From assembly GCF_041734645.1 (NCBI RefSeq), contig NZ_CP162010.1, forward strand, positions 1 to 64,000: DNA of 64,000 bases, read 5' to 3'. The translations under genes and the position numbers were made by a program. Source of the stretch: Rodentibacter sp901420285. GTDB taxonomy: Bacteria; Pseudomonadota; Gammaproteobacteria; Enterobacterales; Pasteurellaceae. Positions 50,849-60,349 of the stretch are shown here, one piece after another (positions within the stretch are counted from its first letter, which is position 1; each line of letters starts with the position of its first letter). The notes below the pieces were generated by a model, which was not told where the DNA came from, ran no database searches, and saw only the letters and a program-made list of their open reading frames with translations.

Positions 50849-53269
50849 ATGTCAGAAACGACCAACGATAACTATGGTGCATCGAGCATTAAAGTATTGA
50901 AAGGACTTGATGCGGTGCGTAAACGTCCGGGCATGTATATCGGCGATACCGATGACGGCACCGGCTTGCACCATATGGTGTTTGAGGTGGTGGATAACGC
51001 CATTGATGAAGCCTTGGCAGGTTATTGCTCCGATATTATCGTCACTATTCATGACGATAATTCCGTCTCCGTGCAGGACGACGGTCGTGGCATTCCGGTG
51101 GATATTCATCCGGAAGAAGGCGTTTCTGCAGCGGAAGTGATTATGACCGTGCTTCACGCCGGCGGTAAATTCGACGACAATTCTTATAAAGTATCGGGCG
51201 GTTTGCACGGCGTGGGTGTGTCGGTGGTGAATGCGCTTTCCGATAAATTACAGCTGACGATTCGTCGCCAAGGTCATGTGCATGAGCAGTTCTACCATTT
51301 AGGTGAGCCGCAAGCGCCACTGACGATTATCGGCGAGACGACTGCAACCGGTACTACCGTTCGTTTCTGGCCAAGTTCGGATATTTTTGCCATCACCACT
51401 TTTGATTACAAAATTTTGGCAAAACGCTTGCGTGAACTGTCTTTCTTAAACTCCGGCGTATCCATTCGTTTAGTTGATAAACGCGATGGCACGGAAGATC
51501 ATTTCCACTATGAAGGCGGAATTCAAGCCTTCGTGGAATATTTGAATAAAAACAAAAACCCGATTCACCCGAAACCGTTCTATTTTTCGGCGGAAAAAGA
51601 CGGCATCGGCGTGGAAGTGGCGTTGCAATGGAATGACGGCGTGAACGAAAATGTTTACTGCTTCACCAACAACATTCCGCAACGCGACGGCGGGACGCAC
51701 TTAGCCGGCTTTCGCGGTGCGTTGACCCGTAGCTTAAACAGCTATATGGAAAACGAAGGTTTGCTAAAAAAAGAAAAAGTCAGCACCTCAGGCGATGACG
51801 CGCGCGAAGGTTTGGTGGCGGTGATTTCGGTAAAAGTGCCGGATCCGAAATTCTCTTCGCAAACCAAAGACAAATTGGTGTCTTCCGAAGTGAAAAGCGC
51901 GGTGGAATCGGCGATGAATGAGAAGATGCAGGAATATTTATTAGAAAATCCGGCGGACGCGAAAATCATCGTAAACCAAATTATTATGGCGGCGCGTGCT
52001 CGAGAAGCGGCGCGTAAGGCGCGTGAAATGACCCGTCGTAAAGGGGCATTGGATATTGCCGGCCTTCCGGGCAAACTTGCCGACTGCCAAGAAAAAGACC
52101 CGGCACTTTCCGAACTTTACTTGGTGGAGGGTGACTCCGCGGGCGGTTCGGCAAAAGTGGGGCGAGATCGAAAAACTCAAGCGATTTTGCCTTTGAAAGG
52201 GAAAATCTTAAACGTGGAAAAAGCACGTTTCGACAAGATGTTATCTTCGCAAGAAGTGGGCACTTTGATTACCGCACTGGGTTGCGGTATTGGTCGTGAC
52301 GAATACAATCCGGACAAATTGCGTTATCACCACATCATCATCATGACCGATGCGGACGTGGACGGCTCGCACATTCGTACGCTGCTTTTAACCTTCTTCT
52401 ATCGTCAAATGCCGGAGTTGATTGAGCGCGGTTATGTGTATATTGCTCAACCGCCGCTTTATAAAGTGAAAAAAGGCAAACAAGAGCGTTACATTAAAGA
52501 TGCAGACGAAATGGAGCAATATGAATTAACTCTTGCTCTTGATGGTGCGGAATTGCATATCAGCGAAAGCGCACCGGCAATGAATGCCCTTGTATTTGAA
52601 AAATTAGTGGCGGAGTTCAATGCGGTGCTGAAATTGATCGGTCGTTTAAGCCGTCATTACCCAACGCCGGTGATGCAGGGTTTAATTTACCAAGCACCGC
52701 TTTCGGCAGAGATGATGAAAGATCAAAGTGCGGTGGAAAATTGGGGAAAATCTTTTGTAGAACAACTGGAAACAAAAGAAACCGAAGCGCATCAATATTC
52801 TGTTCGCACCCAATTCAACGCAGAACGCCAAGTGCATGAAGCGGTGATCACCGTGCGTAAACATGGTATCGACAACGATTATTTCATCAACTTTGATTTC
52901 GTCAGTGGTAACGAATACGCCAAAATCGTCTCACTCAATAAGCAGTTAAACGGCTTATTGGAAGAAGGCGCATACGTCACCCGCGGAGAAAAAGTACAGC
53001 CGGTTCGCACCTTTGAACAAGCGGTAGAATGGCTCGTAAAAGAATCCCGTCGCGGCTTGGAAATCCAACGTTATAAAGGATTAGGCGAAATGAACGCTGA
53101 CCAACTTTGGGAAACCACCATGGATCCAAACGCCCGCCGTATGTTGAAAGTGTCCATCAAAGATGCCGTTGCCGCCGATCAATTATTCACCACCTTAATG
53201 GGTGATGAAGTAGAACCACGCCGCGAGTTTATCGAACTTAATGCGTTGAGAGCGAATTTAGATATTTAA
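50849..53269 (+). CDS. gyrB: DNA gyrase subunit B
   Basis: ATPase subunit of DNA gyrase that introduces negative supercoils. The 806-residue protein has the GHKL N-terminus (SSIKVLKGLDAVRKRPGMYI and VVDNAIDEAL), the loop GGLHGVGVSVVNALS, and the TOPRIM segment EGDSAGGSAK and DADVDGSHIRTLLLTF. The C-terminus ends GEMNADQLWETTMDP and LNALRANLDI. The gene carries a motif copy (52616-52633, FNAVLK) and an uptake signal (52726-52734). Confidence 0.98.
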   Translation: MSETTNDNYGASSIKVLKGLDAVRKRPGMYIGDTDDGTGLHHMVFEVVDNAIDEALAGYCSDIIVTIHDDNSVSVQDDGRGIPVDIHPEEGVSAAEVIMTVLHAGGKFDDNSYKVSGGLHGVGVSVVNALSDKLQLTIRRQGHVHEQFYHLGEPQAPLTIIGETTATGTTVRFWPSSDIFAITTFDYKILAKRLRELSFLNSGVSIRLVDKRDGTEDHFHYEGGIQAFVEYLNKNKNPIHPKPFYFSAEKDGIGVEVALQWNDGVNENVYCFTNNIPQRDGGTHLAGFRGALTRSLNSYMENEGLLKKEKVSTSGDDAREGLVAVISVKVPDPKFSSQTKDKLVSSEVKSAVESAMNEKMQEYLLENPADAKIIVNQIIMAARAREAARKAREMTRRKGALDIAGLPGKLADCQEKDPALSELYLVEGDSAGGSAKVGRDRKTQAILPLKGKILNVEKARFDKMLSSQEVGTLITALGCGIGRDEYNPDKLRYHHIIIMTDADVDGSHIRTLLLTFFYRQMPELIERGYVYIAQPPLYKVKKGKQERYIKDADEMEQYELTLALDGAELHISESAPAMNALVFEKLVAEFNAVLKLIGRLSRHYPTPVMQGLIYQAPLSAEMMKDQSAVENWGKSFVEQLETKETEAHQYSVRTQFNAERQVHEAVITVRKHGIDNDYFINFDFVSGNEYAKIVSLNKQLNGLLEEGAYVTRGEKVQPVRTFEQAVEWLVKESRRGLEIQRYKGLGEMNADQLWETTMDPNARRMLKVSIKDAVAADQLFTTLMGDEVEPRREFIELNALRANLDI

Positions 53270-53291
53270 TCTAAGAATTGGGTAAGAAATG

Positions 53292-53325
53292 ACCGCACTT
53301 TGGGAAACTAAAGTGCGGTTTTTGT
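53292..53325 (+). terminator. Uptake-signal terminator of gyrB
   Basis: ACCGCACTTT (53292-53301) and AAAGTGCGGT (53310-53319) form a 10-bp stem followed by TTTTTGT. A 21-base block that covers its left arm (53281-53301) recurs at 53965-53985. Confidence 0.85.
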
Positions 53326-53335
53326 ATCGTTACTA

Positions 53336-53364
53336 TTTACAAAAAATAGACTTTTTTGTATAGT
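53336..53364 (+). promoter_or_regulatory. Promoter of higBA
   Basis: TTTACA (53336-53341) and TATAGT (53359-53364) are 17 bases apart, upstream of higB (53389). The sequence after the -10 (GTGACTTAACAA) could contain an operator for the HigA protein. Confidence 0.6.
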
Positions 53365-53388
53365 GTGACTTAACAAAAAGAGATTAAC

Positions 53389-53667
53389 ATGATAATTTCA
53401 TTTAGACATAAAGGATTAAAACTATTTTTTGAAACAGGTTCTATTGCCGGTATTCAAGCAAAGCATGCAAATAAATTAAGATTGCAACTTGGTACGCTCA
53501 ATAGCGCAGAGAATCCTTTTGCAATGAATGTACCAGGCTGGGATCTGCATAAATTACAAGGAAATCTAGAGGATTACTGGTCTGTAAAAGTGAATGGAAA
53601 TTGGCGATTAACCTTTAAATTTGAAAATGGTCATGCTGAAATTGTTGATTATCAAGATTATCATTAG
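53389..53667 (+). CDS. higB: HigB-type mRNA interferase toxin (RelE/ParE superfamily)
   Basis: The 92-residue protein has the HigB pattern: IISFRHKGLKLFFETGSIAG near the N-terminus, then WDLHKLQGNLEDYWSVKVNGNWRLTFKF and EIVDYQDYH at the C-terminus. Toxins of this family cut ribosome-bound mRNA. It precedes the antitoxin, the usual higBA order, by 9 bp, with AGGAGGATG in between. Confidence 0.92.
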   Translation: MIISFRHKGLKLFFETGSIAGIQAKHANKLRLQLGTLNSAENPFAMNVPGWDLHKLQGNLEDYWSVKVNGNWRLTFKFENGHAEIVDYQDYH

Positions 53668-53676
53668 GAGGATGAA

Positions 53677-53952
53677 ATGAGAATGCACAATCCACCGCAT
53701 CCGGGTTTATTATTAAAAGAATATCTTGAAGGCTATAAAATCACAGATGTGGCAAAACGTTTAGGTGTAAGTCGTGTAACGCTTTCTCGTATTTTAAATG
53801 GAAAAGCGGCAATCACACCTGAAATGGCATTACGTTTTAGCCGGTTATTAACGAATACAACACCAAATTTGTGGTTGAATATGCAAAATAATTACGATTT
53901 ATGGCAAGTTGAACAGAACCAACATTTTTCCATTTCGCCATTATTTGCTTAG
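53677..53952 (+). CDS. higA: HigA-type antitoxin
   Basis: The 91-residue antitoxin has an N-terminal HTH_XRE domain: NPPHPGLLLKEYLEGYKITD, VAKRLGVSRVTLSRILNGKA and ITPEMALRFSRLL. Such proteins block HigB and repress their own operon. Two methionines (53677 and 53683) precede the domain; AGGAGGATGAAATG favours 53677. Terminated by an uptake-signal hairpin. Confidence 0.92.
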   Translation: MRMHNPPHPGLLLKEYLEGYKITDVAKRLGVSRVTLSRILNGKAAITPEMALRFSRLLTNTTPNLWLNMQNNYDLWQVEQNQHFSISPLFA

Positions 53953-53974
53953 TAAAAAAATAATGGTAAGAAAT

Positions 53975-54021
53975 GACCGCACTTTACCCCTAATTAGGGA
54001 GCTAAAGTGCGGTCTTTTTTT
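53975..54021 (+). terminator. Uptake-signal terminator of higBA
   Basis: GACCGCACTTTA (53975-53986) and TAAAGTGCGGTC (54003-54014) are perfect 12-base arms, with further pairing of CCCTAATTAGGG inside, followed by seven T. The left block repeats the sequence before higBA. Confidence 0.88.
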
Positions 54022-54042
54022 GATAAAAATCACAAAATAAAA

Positions 54043-54057
54043 ATAATTCTCAATTAT
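54043..54057. promoter_or_regulatory. Candidate Fur box upstream of the TonB-dependent receptor
   Basis: ATAATTCTCAATTAT is a perfect 6-3-6 palindrome and resembles the Fur consensus (repeats of NATWAT). It lies 65-79 bases upstream of the receptor start in AT-rich DNA. Iron repression is inferred. Confidence 0.5.
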
Positions 54058-54121
54058 ATCTATTCTAATATAAATTAATTTTTTATAATTCGCCCGCTTA
54101 ATTAATCTAAGGAAAGTCGTA

Positions 54122-56560
54122 ATGAAACAAAATAAACTACTGGGTACAGCCTACAGCCTATTGGCTATAACTACGGGTTTGTCAAGTGTAAATTTAGCAT
54201 GGGCTGAAGATCAATTAAATGAAATCAAAGTTGAATCTTCTGCGCCGGAAAATGATAAACCTTCCGTCGTTCGGAAAACCAATCGGGATATTCAACGAGA
54301 ACTGATCAGGGACACAAGAGACCTGGTGAAATACACGACAGATGTCGGTATTGCGGATAACGGTCGCCGTTTAAAAGGGTTTTCCATGCGTGGTGTGGAA
54401 GGCAATCGCGTCGGTATTAGTGTCGATGGCGTATCGTTACCGGATTTTGAGGAAAATTCATTGTATGCCCGTTACGGCAATTTCAATAATTCCCGTTTGA
54501 GTATTGATTCTGAAATGGTGAAAAGCATTGATATTGTCAAAGGTTCCGATTCCGTCAATATGGGGAGCGGTTATTTGGGTGGCGGCGTGAATTATCGCAC
54601 GATGAACGCAGAAGATTTAGTTTTCCCGGGAAATTCAGTGGGCGGTTTGTTACGTTCTGGTTACGCCGGTAAAAATCGTGAATGGGTAAATACGGCGGGC
54701 GTTGGCGCAACAAATGAACATTTTGATTTGGTATTAATGTATTCCCATCGTCGTGGACATGAATTTAAAAGTGCAGGTGGCGATATTACGCTTCGTCCTA
54801 GAAACAGATGGGATTCTGCTTATGATATTGCCAGACGTGCCGAGATCGGTGAAGCGCGTATTTATCCGGATCCGTCCAATCATCGAAACCACAGCTATTT
54901 AGCCAAATTAACCTGGAAAATTAATCCGCAGCATAAAGTGGGTGTTTCCGTTAATGGCCAACGTGGAAAGCGTTATACTTGGGAGTATTCTTATGCGATG
55001 AATACTAGTTGGCGTGAGGCGGATGATTATGAAAGACGCTTTAACGGTAATCTGTTCTATGAATGGAAAGCGGAGAATAATCCTGTCATCGGTTTAGTTC
55101 GTACCGATTTTGACTATCAAAAAATTGAAAACGGCGCGATAAATTATAAAGGAGATTATGAAAATATCGGTTCATGGCGCAATCCTAATTATGTGAAAGG
55201 CTCGTTGTTTCATGTGGATAACCGCAACATGAAAACCGAATATAAACGGGCGACATTAAGAATTGATTCGCAGCCGTTTACCCTGATTGGCGGGGAACAT
55301 CTCTTGTCGTTTAGAGCCTATATTGCGCAACGTGATTTTAAAAATATCAATAATGATAAGGTATTAAATCCAAACGGTTCGGTGAGTAGCGAGCGTATTT
55401 ATACGATTCAGCGTCCGGTAAAAACTGCTCAATACGGCTTTAGTTTAAAAAATGATACGTTTTGGAATGAGATTTTTTCGTCATTTATCGGTGTTCGTTA
55501 CGATCATGAAAAATTAAAACCGCAGCCTTATGAAGATGGTGTTCCTTGTACACCGGCTTGTTTGCGGGCGGAAGAGCGGAACAAACCGAAAGACACGACT
55601 TTTGTTAATTGGAACGGCTTTATCGGGCTTGATGCACAGGTTAACCCAACTTGGAAAGTAGGCTATCAATTAGGCACAGGCTATCGTGTGCCGACCGCAA
55701 CGGAAGTCTTTTTCACTTATGATAATCCGGCCGGTAACTGGAAAGCGAATCCAAATTTAAAAGCAGAACGCAGTATCAGTCACACCTTATATACACAGGC
55801 TAAGCATGATCTAGGTACACTGGATGCGAATGTGTATTACACCAAATATCGCAATTTCTTATTTGAACAAGAAACCACCGATATGTATTTCAACCCTCAA
55901 TGTTCAGATCTTTATGATGGCCTTTACTGCCATAAATGGAGCCCTGCACCATTCCAACAAATGGTTAATTTAGACAGCGCCCGTATTTATGGTTTGGAAG
56001 TCAAAGGCAGTCTGAACTTAAATGAAGTCACACCGTTGCCGGAAGGGTTTAAATTGTCCGGTGCGATTGGTTACGCCAAGGGTAAGCTCTCAAACAATGA
56101 CAGCCTGCTTTCTATTCAACCGCTTAAGTTAGTTTTTGGTTTGGATTATGAGGAACCGAATGAAAAATGGGGGATCTTTTCCCGCTTAACTTATCAACGG
56201 GGTAAAAAAGGCGGCGACGCAAAAATTACCGAAAGAGACAGCGTATGTACGCAAAATAACTGGTTCACTGATCTTTGCGAACGATGGGATGAAGTAGTAA
56301 CACACCGAGAATACCGTTGGTTAAATAAATCCTATTGGGTCTTTGATATGTTTGGTTACTACCGTCCGGTTAAAAATGTGACGTTGCGTGCCGGTGTATA
56401 TAACCTCTTTGATAAAAAATACCATACTTGGGACAGCTTACGCGGCATTAACTACCGCAGCACGATTAATACGGTAGATTATCGCTACGGCAACCAAGGC
56501 TTAGAACGTTTCTATGCACCGGGTCGTAATTTCTCGGCATCTATAGAAATCCGATTCTAA
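54122..56560 (+). CDS. TonB-dependent hemoglobin/transferrin-type receptor
   Basis: Outer membrane receptor of 812 residues for iron or haem sources. It has a signal peptide (cleavage around LAWA|EDQ), a TonB box in DQLNEIKVESS, and a plug domain with MRGVEGNRVGISVDGVSLPD and IDIVKGSDSVNMGSGYLGGG. The barrel includes the family signature around TPTWKVGYQLGTGYRVPTAT and ends in ASIEIRF, with a terminal Phe. Three cysteine pairs (CTPAC, CSDLYDGLYC, CTQNNWFTDLC) lie in surface loops. No CCAA phase repeats are visible. Ligand is not determinable. Confidence 0.9.
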   Translation: MKQNKLLGTAYSLLAITTGLSSVNLAWAEDQLNEIKVESSAPENDKPSVVRKTNRDIQRELIRDTRDLVKYTTDVGIADNGRRLKGFSMRGVEGNRVGISVDGVSLPDFEENSLYARYGNFNNSRLSIDSEMVKSIDIVKGSDSVNMGSGYLGGGVNYRTMNAEDLVFPGNSVGGLLRSGYAGKNREWVNTAGVGATNEHFDLVLMYSHRRGHEFKSAGGDITLRPRNRWDSAYDIARRAEIGEARIYPDPSNHRNHSYLAKLTWKINPQHKVGVSVNGQRGKRYTWEYSYAMNTSWREADDYERRFNGNLFYEWKAENNPVIGLVRTDFDYQKIENGAINYKGDYENIGSWRNPNYVKGSLFHVDNRNMKTEYKRATLRIDSQPFTLIGGEHLLSFRAYIAQRDFKNINNDKVLNPNGSVSSERIYTIQRPVKTAQYGFSLKNDTFWNEIFSSFIGVRYDHEKLKPQPYEDGVPCTPACLRAEERNKPKDTTFVNWNGFIGLDAQVNPTWKVGYQLGTGYRVPTATEVFFTYDNPAGNWKANPNLKAERSISHTLYTQAKHDLGTLDANVYYTKYRNFLFEQETTDMYFNPQCSDLYDGLYCHKWSPAPFQQMVNLDSARIYGLEVKGSLNLNEVTPLPEGFKLSGAIGYAKGKLSNNDSLLSIQPLKLVFGLDYEEPNEKWGIFSRLTYQRGKKGGDAKITERDSVCTQNNWFTDLCERWDEVVTHREYRWLNKSYWVFDMFGYYRPVKNVTLRAGVYNLFDKKYHTWDSLRGINYRSTINTVDYRYGNQGLERFYAPGRNFSASIEIRF

Positions 56561-56575
56561 TTAGACTTGCGTTAC

Positions 56576-56609
56576 AGCACCGCATTGGAAGCTGCTTCAA
56601 TGCGGTGCT
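56576..56609. repeat. Inverted repeat of the GCACCGCATTGRA motif after the receptor
   Basis: AGCACCGCATTGGAAG (56576-56591) faces CTTCAATGCGGTGCT (56595-56609), with one G-T-type mismatch and a three-base loop. It lies just after the receptor gene. Confidence 0.8.
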
Positions 56610-56704
56610 ATTTCGAGAGTGTAATATCTGCTTTGTTGCAATGACATGATTTTGCAAAAGTACGCATTTAACGCGTACTTCTTTTTATTTCAGGAGTAAT
56701 CAAT

Positions 56705-58450
56705 ATGATGATCGACAAACGTCTCATCAACACTGTTGCCGACAGCAAAAAATGGATTGCGTGCACGGTGCTATGGAATTGGCTGGCGTTGGTAGGCGGT
56801 ATCGTGAGTGCGGTGGCGTTTGCTTATGTGTTGCAAGCCGCGTTTTTGCGTGAACTGACAGCGCCAAGTGCGGTCGGTTTTGGGGGGATTTTAATTGCCG
56901 CTCTTGCCTTACGTGCCTTTGCCGGCAAGAAATCAGTACAAGCCTCTTATTTTGCCAGCACCCGCGTGAAGCACGAATTGCGTAGTTTGATTTATCGTAA
57001 ACTGGCCGGAATGCCACTCAATCAAGTGAATCAACAATCCACCTCATCCATTATTCAAGTGGCTTCAGAAGGGGTGGAACAGTTGGAAATTTATTTCGGG
57101 CGTTACCTTCCGCAACTGTTTTACAGCCTACTTGCGCCGCTCACATTATTCTTTTTTCTCGTCTTTTTTAACGCGCCAACCGCATTAATTTTGCTTGTGT
57201 GCGTGCCGTTAATTCCCATGTCCATTATCGCAGTGAATAAAATTGCCAAAAAACTTTTGGCGAAATATTGGGCGATTTACGTGGGTTTAGGCAGTAGCTT
57301 TTTGGATAATTTACAAGGTTTAGTGACGTTAAAAATCTATCAAGATGACGGCTACAAAGCCAAACAAATGGATGCCGAAGCGGAACAATTCCGCACCATT
57401 ACCATGAAAGTGCTGACCATGCAGCTTAACTCCGTGTCGCTGATGGATTTGCTCGCTTACGGTGGTGCAGCCGTCGGGATTTTGACTGCACTTTTGCAAT
57501 ATAAAGAGGCACAAATCAGCATTTTCGGCGTGATTTTGTTTATCTTGTTGGCTTCTGAATTTTTCATTCCGCTGCGTTTGCTCGGTTCGTTCTTCCACGT
57601 GGCGATGAACGGCAAAGCCGCTTCCGATAAGATTTTTACGCTTTTAGATACGCCGGTTGAAACCCAACAAAGTGTGGTGGATTTTGCAGCAAAAAATAAC
57701 GTTCAAGTAGAAATCAAAAATCTACATTTTGCTTATTCCGCAGAAAAACCGGCAATTCAAGGTTTGGATTTAATTATTCAACCGAATCAACTCACCGTCT
57801 TTGTGGGCAAAAGCGGTTGCGGAAAATCCACCTTGGTTTCCCTGTTGATGGGCTTTTACAAACCGCAACAAGGGGAGATTTTGTTTAACGGACAAAACTC
57901 TGCCGAGATTGACCGCACTTCCTTCTACCAAAATGTTTCTTTGGTTAGCCACAGCAGCTATGTATTCAAAGGCTCGTTGCGCGACAATATGTTAATGGCG
58001 AAAACCGGTGCAACAGATGAGCAAATTTATCAATGTTTGGAACAAGTGAATTTAGCGAATTTTGTGCGCGAAAATGGCGGATTGGATATGCCGTTGTTAA
58101 GTCGTGGGACGAATTTATCGGGCGGACAAATTCAGCGTTTAGCCTTAGCGCGTGCGCTGTTGCATGATGCGCAAGTGTATATTTTTGACGAAGCCACCAG
58201 CAATATTGATGTGGAAAGCGAAGAAGTGATTTTGCAGTTCATCCAACAATTTAAACAACACAAAACCATTGTGATGATTTCTCACCGCCTTGCCAACGCC
58301 GTGAATGCGGATTGCATTTATGTGTTGGATAAAGGCAAATTGATTGAACAAGGTACGCACAGCGCCTTAATGGCAGAAAACGGCGCGTACTCGGCAATGT
58401 TCCAACAACAAAAATCTTTAGAACAAATCAGAGAGGTGGCACATGCGTAA
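56705..58450 (+). CDS. CydD-like ABC exporter subunit (permease-ATPase)
   Basis: The 581-residue protein has six membrane segments (about 1-310) and a C-terminal ABC ATPase: Walker A VGKSGCGKSTLV (about 370), signature LSGGQIQRLALARALLHDA and Walker B VYIFDEATSNID. Its arrangement with the next gene is CydD-CydC-like; E. coli CydDC exports cysteine and glutathione and affects cytochrome bd assembly. Here the neighbour is a haem/iron receptor, so a different substrate is possible. An uptake signal is in the gene (56866-56874). Confidence 0.85.
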   Translation: MMIDKRLINTVADSKKWIACTVLWNWLALVGGIVSAVAFAYVLQAAFLRELTAPSAVGFGGILIAALALRAFAGKKSVQASYFASTRVKHELRSLIYRKLAGMPLNQVNQQSTSSIIQVASEGVEQLEIYFGRYLPQLFYSLLAPLTLFFFLVFFNAPTALILLVCVPLIPMSIIAVNKIAKKLLAKYWAIYVGLGSSFLDNLQGLVTLKIYQDDGYKAKQMDAEAEQFRTITMKVLTMQLNSVSLMDLLAYGGAAVGILTALLQYKEAQISIFGVILFILLASEFFIPLRLLGSFFHVAMNGKAASDKIFTLLDTPVETQQSVVDFAAKNNVQVEIKNLHFAYSAEKPAIQGLDLIIQPNQLTVFVGKSGCGKSTLVSLLMGFYKPQQGEILFNGQNSAEIDRTSFYQNVSLVSHSSYVFKGSLRDNMLMAKTGATDEQIYQCLEQVNLANFVRENGGLDMPLLSRGTNLSGGQIQRLALARALLHDAQVYIFDEATSNIDVESEEVILQFIQQFKQHKTIVMISHRLANAVNADCIYVLDKGKLIEQGTHSALMAENGAYSAMFQQQKSLEQIREVAHA

Positions 58451-60101
58451 GAATGGATTTTTAGTGATGTGGCAGTTGCTTGCGCTCGTTAAACCGCTCG
58501 CGCACATTATGGCGTTTACCATCACCATGGGCACGCTTGGTTTCTTGAGTGCGATTTTTATTATGGTATTGGGCGCGATGGGATTGAGCCATTTGCTTGG
58601 TTTTGAAGGGCATTTAAATTTCACCCAGATTTTGACCGCACTTATCGCCCTTGCGGTGGCGCGGGGAATTTTGCGTTATTTGGAGCAAATGTCCGGTCAC
58701 TACATTGCCTTCAAATTGCTTGCGCTTTTGCGCGATAAAGTCTTTTCCGCGTTGCGTCGATTGGCGTTTGTGAAGTTGCAGGATAAACAAGCGGGGCAAC
58801 TGGTTTCCCTTGTCACCAACGACATCGAATTGCTCGAAGTGTTTTACGCGCACACTATTGCGCCGATTATGATTGCGTTCTTTACGTCCGCGATTTTAGT
58901 TGCCGTGTTTGCGCATATTTCCGCGTGGTTCGCGTTGGTGGCGTTGATCGCTTATCTTTGCATTGGCGTGGTGTTGCCGATTATCACCACCAAACTCGCA
59001 CGTGAAGACGGCAGAAAATACCGCGAACTGGTGGGCGAAATGAACGATTTCTTTTTAGACAGCGTGCGCGGAATGAAAGAAATCCAGCTCTTTGGCTATG
59101 CCAAACAACGTTTAGACGAAATCCAACAACGCAGTCAAGCCATCGACGGCGCGTTCCGTAAAATTAAAGATCAAGAAGCGAAAGTGCGTGTTTATACGGA
59201 AATTGCGGTTTCCGTGTTCAACATCATTATTTTGTTTACCGGGTTGATTTTATTTAGTCTGGATAAATTAGATTTTGCCGGTTTTCTTGTGGGCGTGATT
59301 TTGCTGATGTCGAGCTATGGCCCGGTGATTGCCTTGAGCAATCTTTCCAGTAATCTCTTGCAAACCTTGGCTTCCGGCGAGCGCGTGTTGAGCTTATTAG
59401 CGGAACAACCGGCGTTGAAAGACGTAGAAAATGCGGTCAATTTAACGGATGTTTCTGATATTGCGGTGGAAAATCTTGATTTTGCTTACGGCGAAGAACA
59501 AATTCTTTCCGGCATTAATTTGCAGTTGAAAAAAGGACAAATTCTCGGCATTCACGGTAGAAGTGGTAGCGGCAAAAGCACTTTGTTGAAACTGTTAATG
59601 CGTTTTTACGACCCGCAACAAGGGCAAATCCGCATTAACGGCGAACCGTTGGCGAACATCAATACCGCCAGCCTGCGCGACAATATGGCGTACATCACAC
59701 AGCAAACCTATATTTTCAACGACACCATCGAAGAAAATATCCGCTTGGCGCATCGATCCGCCACGCAAGAACAAATTATCGAAGCAGCAAAACAGGCGTC
59801 TATTCATGATTTTATTATGAGCTTGCCGGAAGGCTACCAAACCAAAATGACGGAGCTTGGCGGCAATCTTTCCGATGGCGAAAAACAACGTATCGGTATC
59901 GCCCGTGCCTTCTTGCACAACGCGCCGATTATTTTGCTCGACGAACCGACCAGCAATTTAGACAGCTTAAACGAAGCCATCATTTTGCAATCTTTGCGGA
60001 ATGTCAAAGCCGATAAACTCATTGTACTCGTCAGCCACCGACAATCCACCATGGCGATTTGTGATCAGGTGATTGGTATTGAGAGCGGAAGGATGTCATA
60101 G
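58443..60101 (+). CDS. CydC-like ABC exporter subunit (permease-ATPase)
   Basis: The 552-residue partner of the preceding gene, overlapping it by 8 bases. Six membrane segments are followed by the ABC domain: Walker A GIHGRSGSGKSTLLKLL, signature LSDGEKQRIGIARAFLHNA (LSDGE in place of LSGGQ) and Walker B IILLDEPTSNLD. The departure from LSGGQ may make one of the two ATP sites degenerate. The two probably form a heterodimer. Start ATG 58443 is inside the end of the previous ORF. Confidence 0.85.
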   Translation: MRKNGFLVMWQLLALVKPLAHIMAFTITMGTLGFLSAIFIMVLGAMGLSHLLGFEGHLNFTQILTALIALAVARGILRYLEQMSGHYIAFKLLALLRDKVFSALRRLAFVKLQDKQAGQLVSLVTNDIELLEVFYAHTIAPIMIAFFTSAILVAVFAHISAWFALVALIAYLCIGVVLPIITTKLAREDGRKYRELVGEMNDFFLDSVRGMKEIQLFGYAKQRLDEIQQRSQAIDGAFRKIKDQEAKVRVYTEIAVSVFNIIILFTGLILFSLDKLDFAGFLVGVILLMSSYGPVIALSNLSSNLLQTLASGERVLSLLAEQPALKDVENAVNLTDVSDIAVENLDFAYGEEQILSGINLQLKKGQILGIHGRSGSGKSTLLKLLMRFYDPQQGQIRINGEPLANINTASLRDNMAYITQQTYIFNDTIEENIRLAHRSATQEQIIEAAKQASIHDFIMSLPEGYQTKMTELGGNLSDGEKQRIGIARAFLHNAPIILLDEPTSNLDSLNEAIILQSLRNVKADKLIVLVSHRQSTMAICDQVIGIESGRMS

Positions 60102-60166
60102 ATAAGAAAGTCGGAGTGAATGGTTCAATCCTAAATCGATTCGGCTAGAACCTTGTCCCGCAAGGC

Positions 60167-60180
60167 TTCAATGCGGTGCT
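60167..60180 (+). repeat. Single copy of the dispersed motif
   Basis: TTCAATGCGGTGCT at 60167-60180 lies in the intergenic region after the ABC pair, without a facing arm. The following bases (60181-60274) hold an open frame fragment without a start; no gene was recognised. Confidence 0.8.
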
Positions 60181-60260
60181 GATCGCGAACTGCGTTTTGC
60201 TTTGTCGATTTTGCGTGGCCATTATTTGTTCATGATGACTTGCTTTGAGGCCAATAAAAA

Positions 60261-60282
60261 AGGCGGTCATTTTTGACCGCCT
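60261..60282. repeat. Uptake-signal-like inverted repeat
   Basis: AGGCGGTCA (60261-60269) faces TGACCGCCT (60274-60282) around four T. It is related to the uptake-signal core but not a perfect copy. Confidence 0.65.
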
Positions 60283-60306
60283 CAAAAGTCGGACGATGAT
60301 AAACTC

Positions 60307-60347
60307 AAGGACTGATCTCGATATTTTGGCGAGCTCAGTCCTTTTTA
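60307..60347 (+). terminator. Terminator between the ABC pair and proS
   Basis: AAGGACTGA (60307-60315) pairs with TCAGTCCTT (60335-60343), and CTCG with CGAG inside, followed by TTTTT. It lies 3 bases from the proS stop, so it would also act partly on the opposite strand. Confidence 0.75.
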
Positions 60348-60349
60348 AT

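Noticed and set aside
54122..56560. Phase-variable CCAA repeats in the receptor gene
   Set aside because: No tetranucleotide run was seen near the start or elsewhere in the gene.
60184..60274. Reading frame fragment (RELRFALSILRGHYLFMMTCFEA)
   Set aside because: It has no start codon, crosses the dispersed motif, and does not resemble a recognised protein. It might be a relic, but I could not support this.
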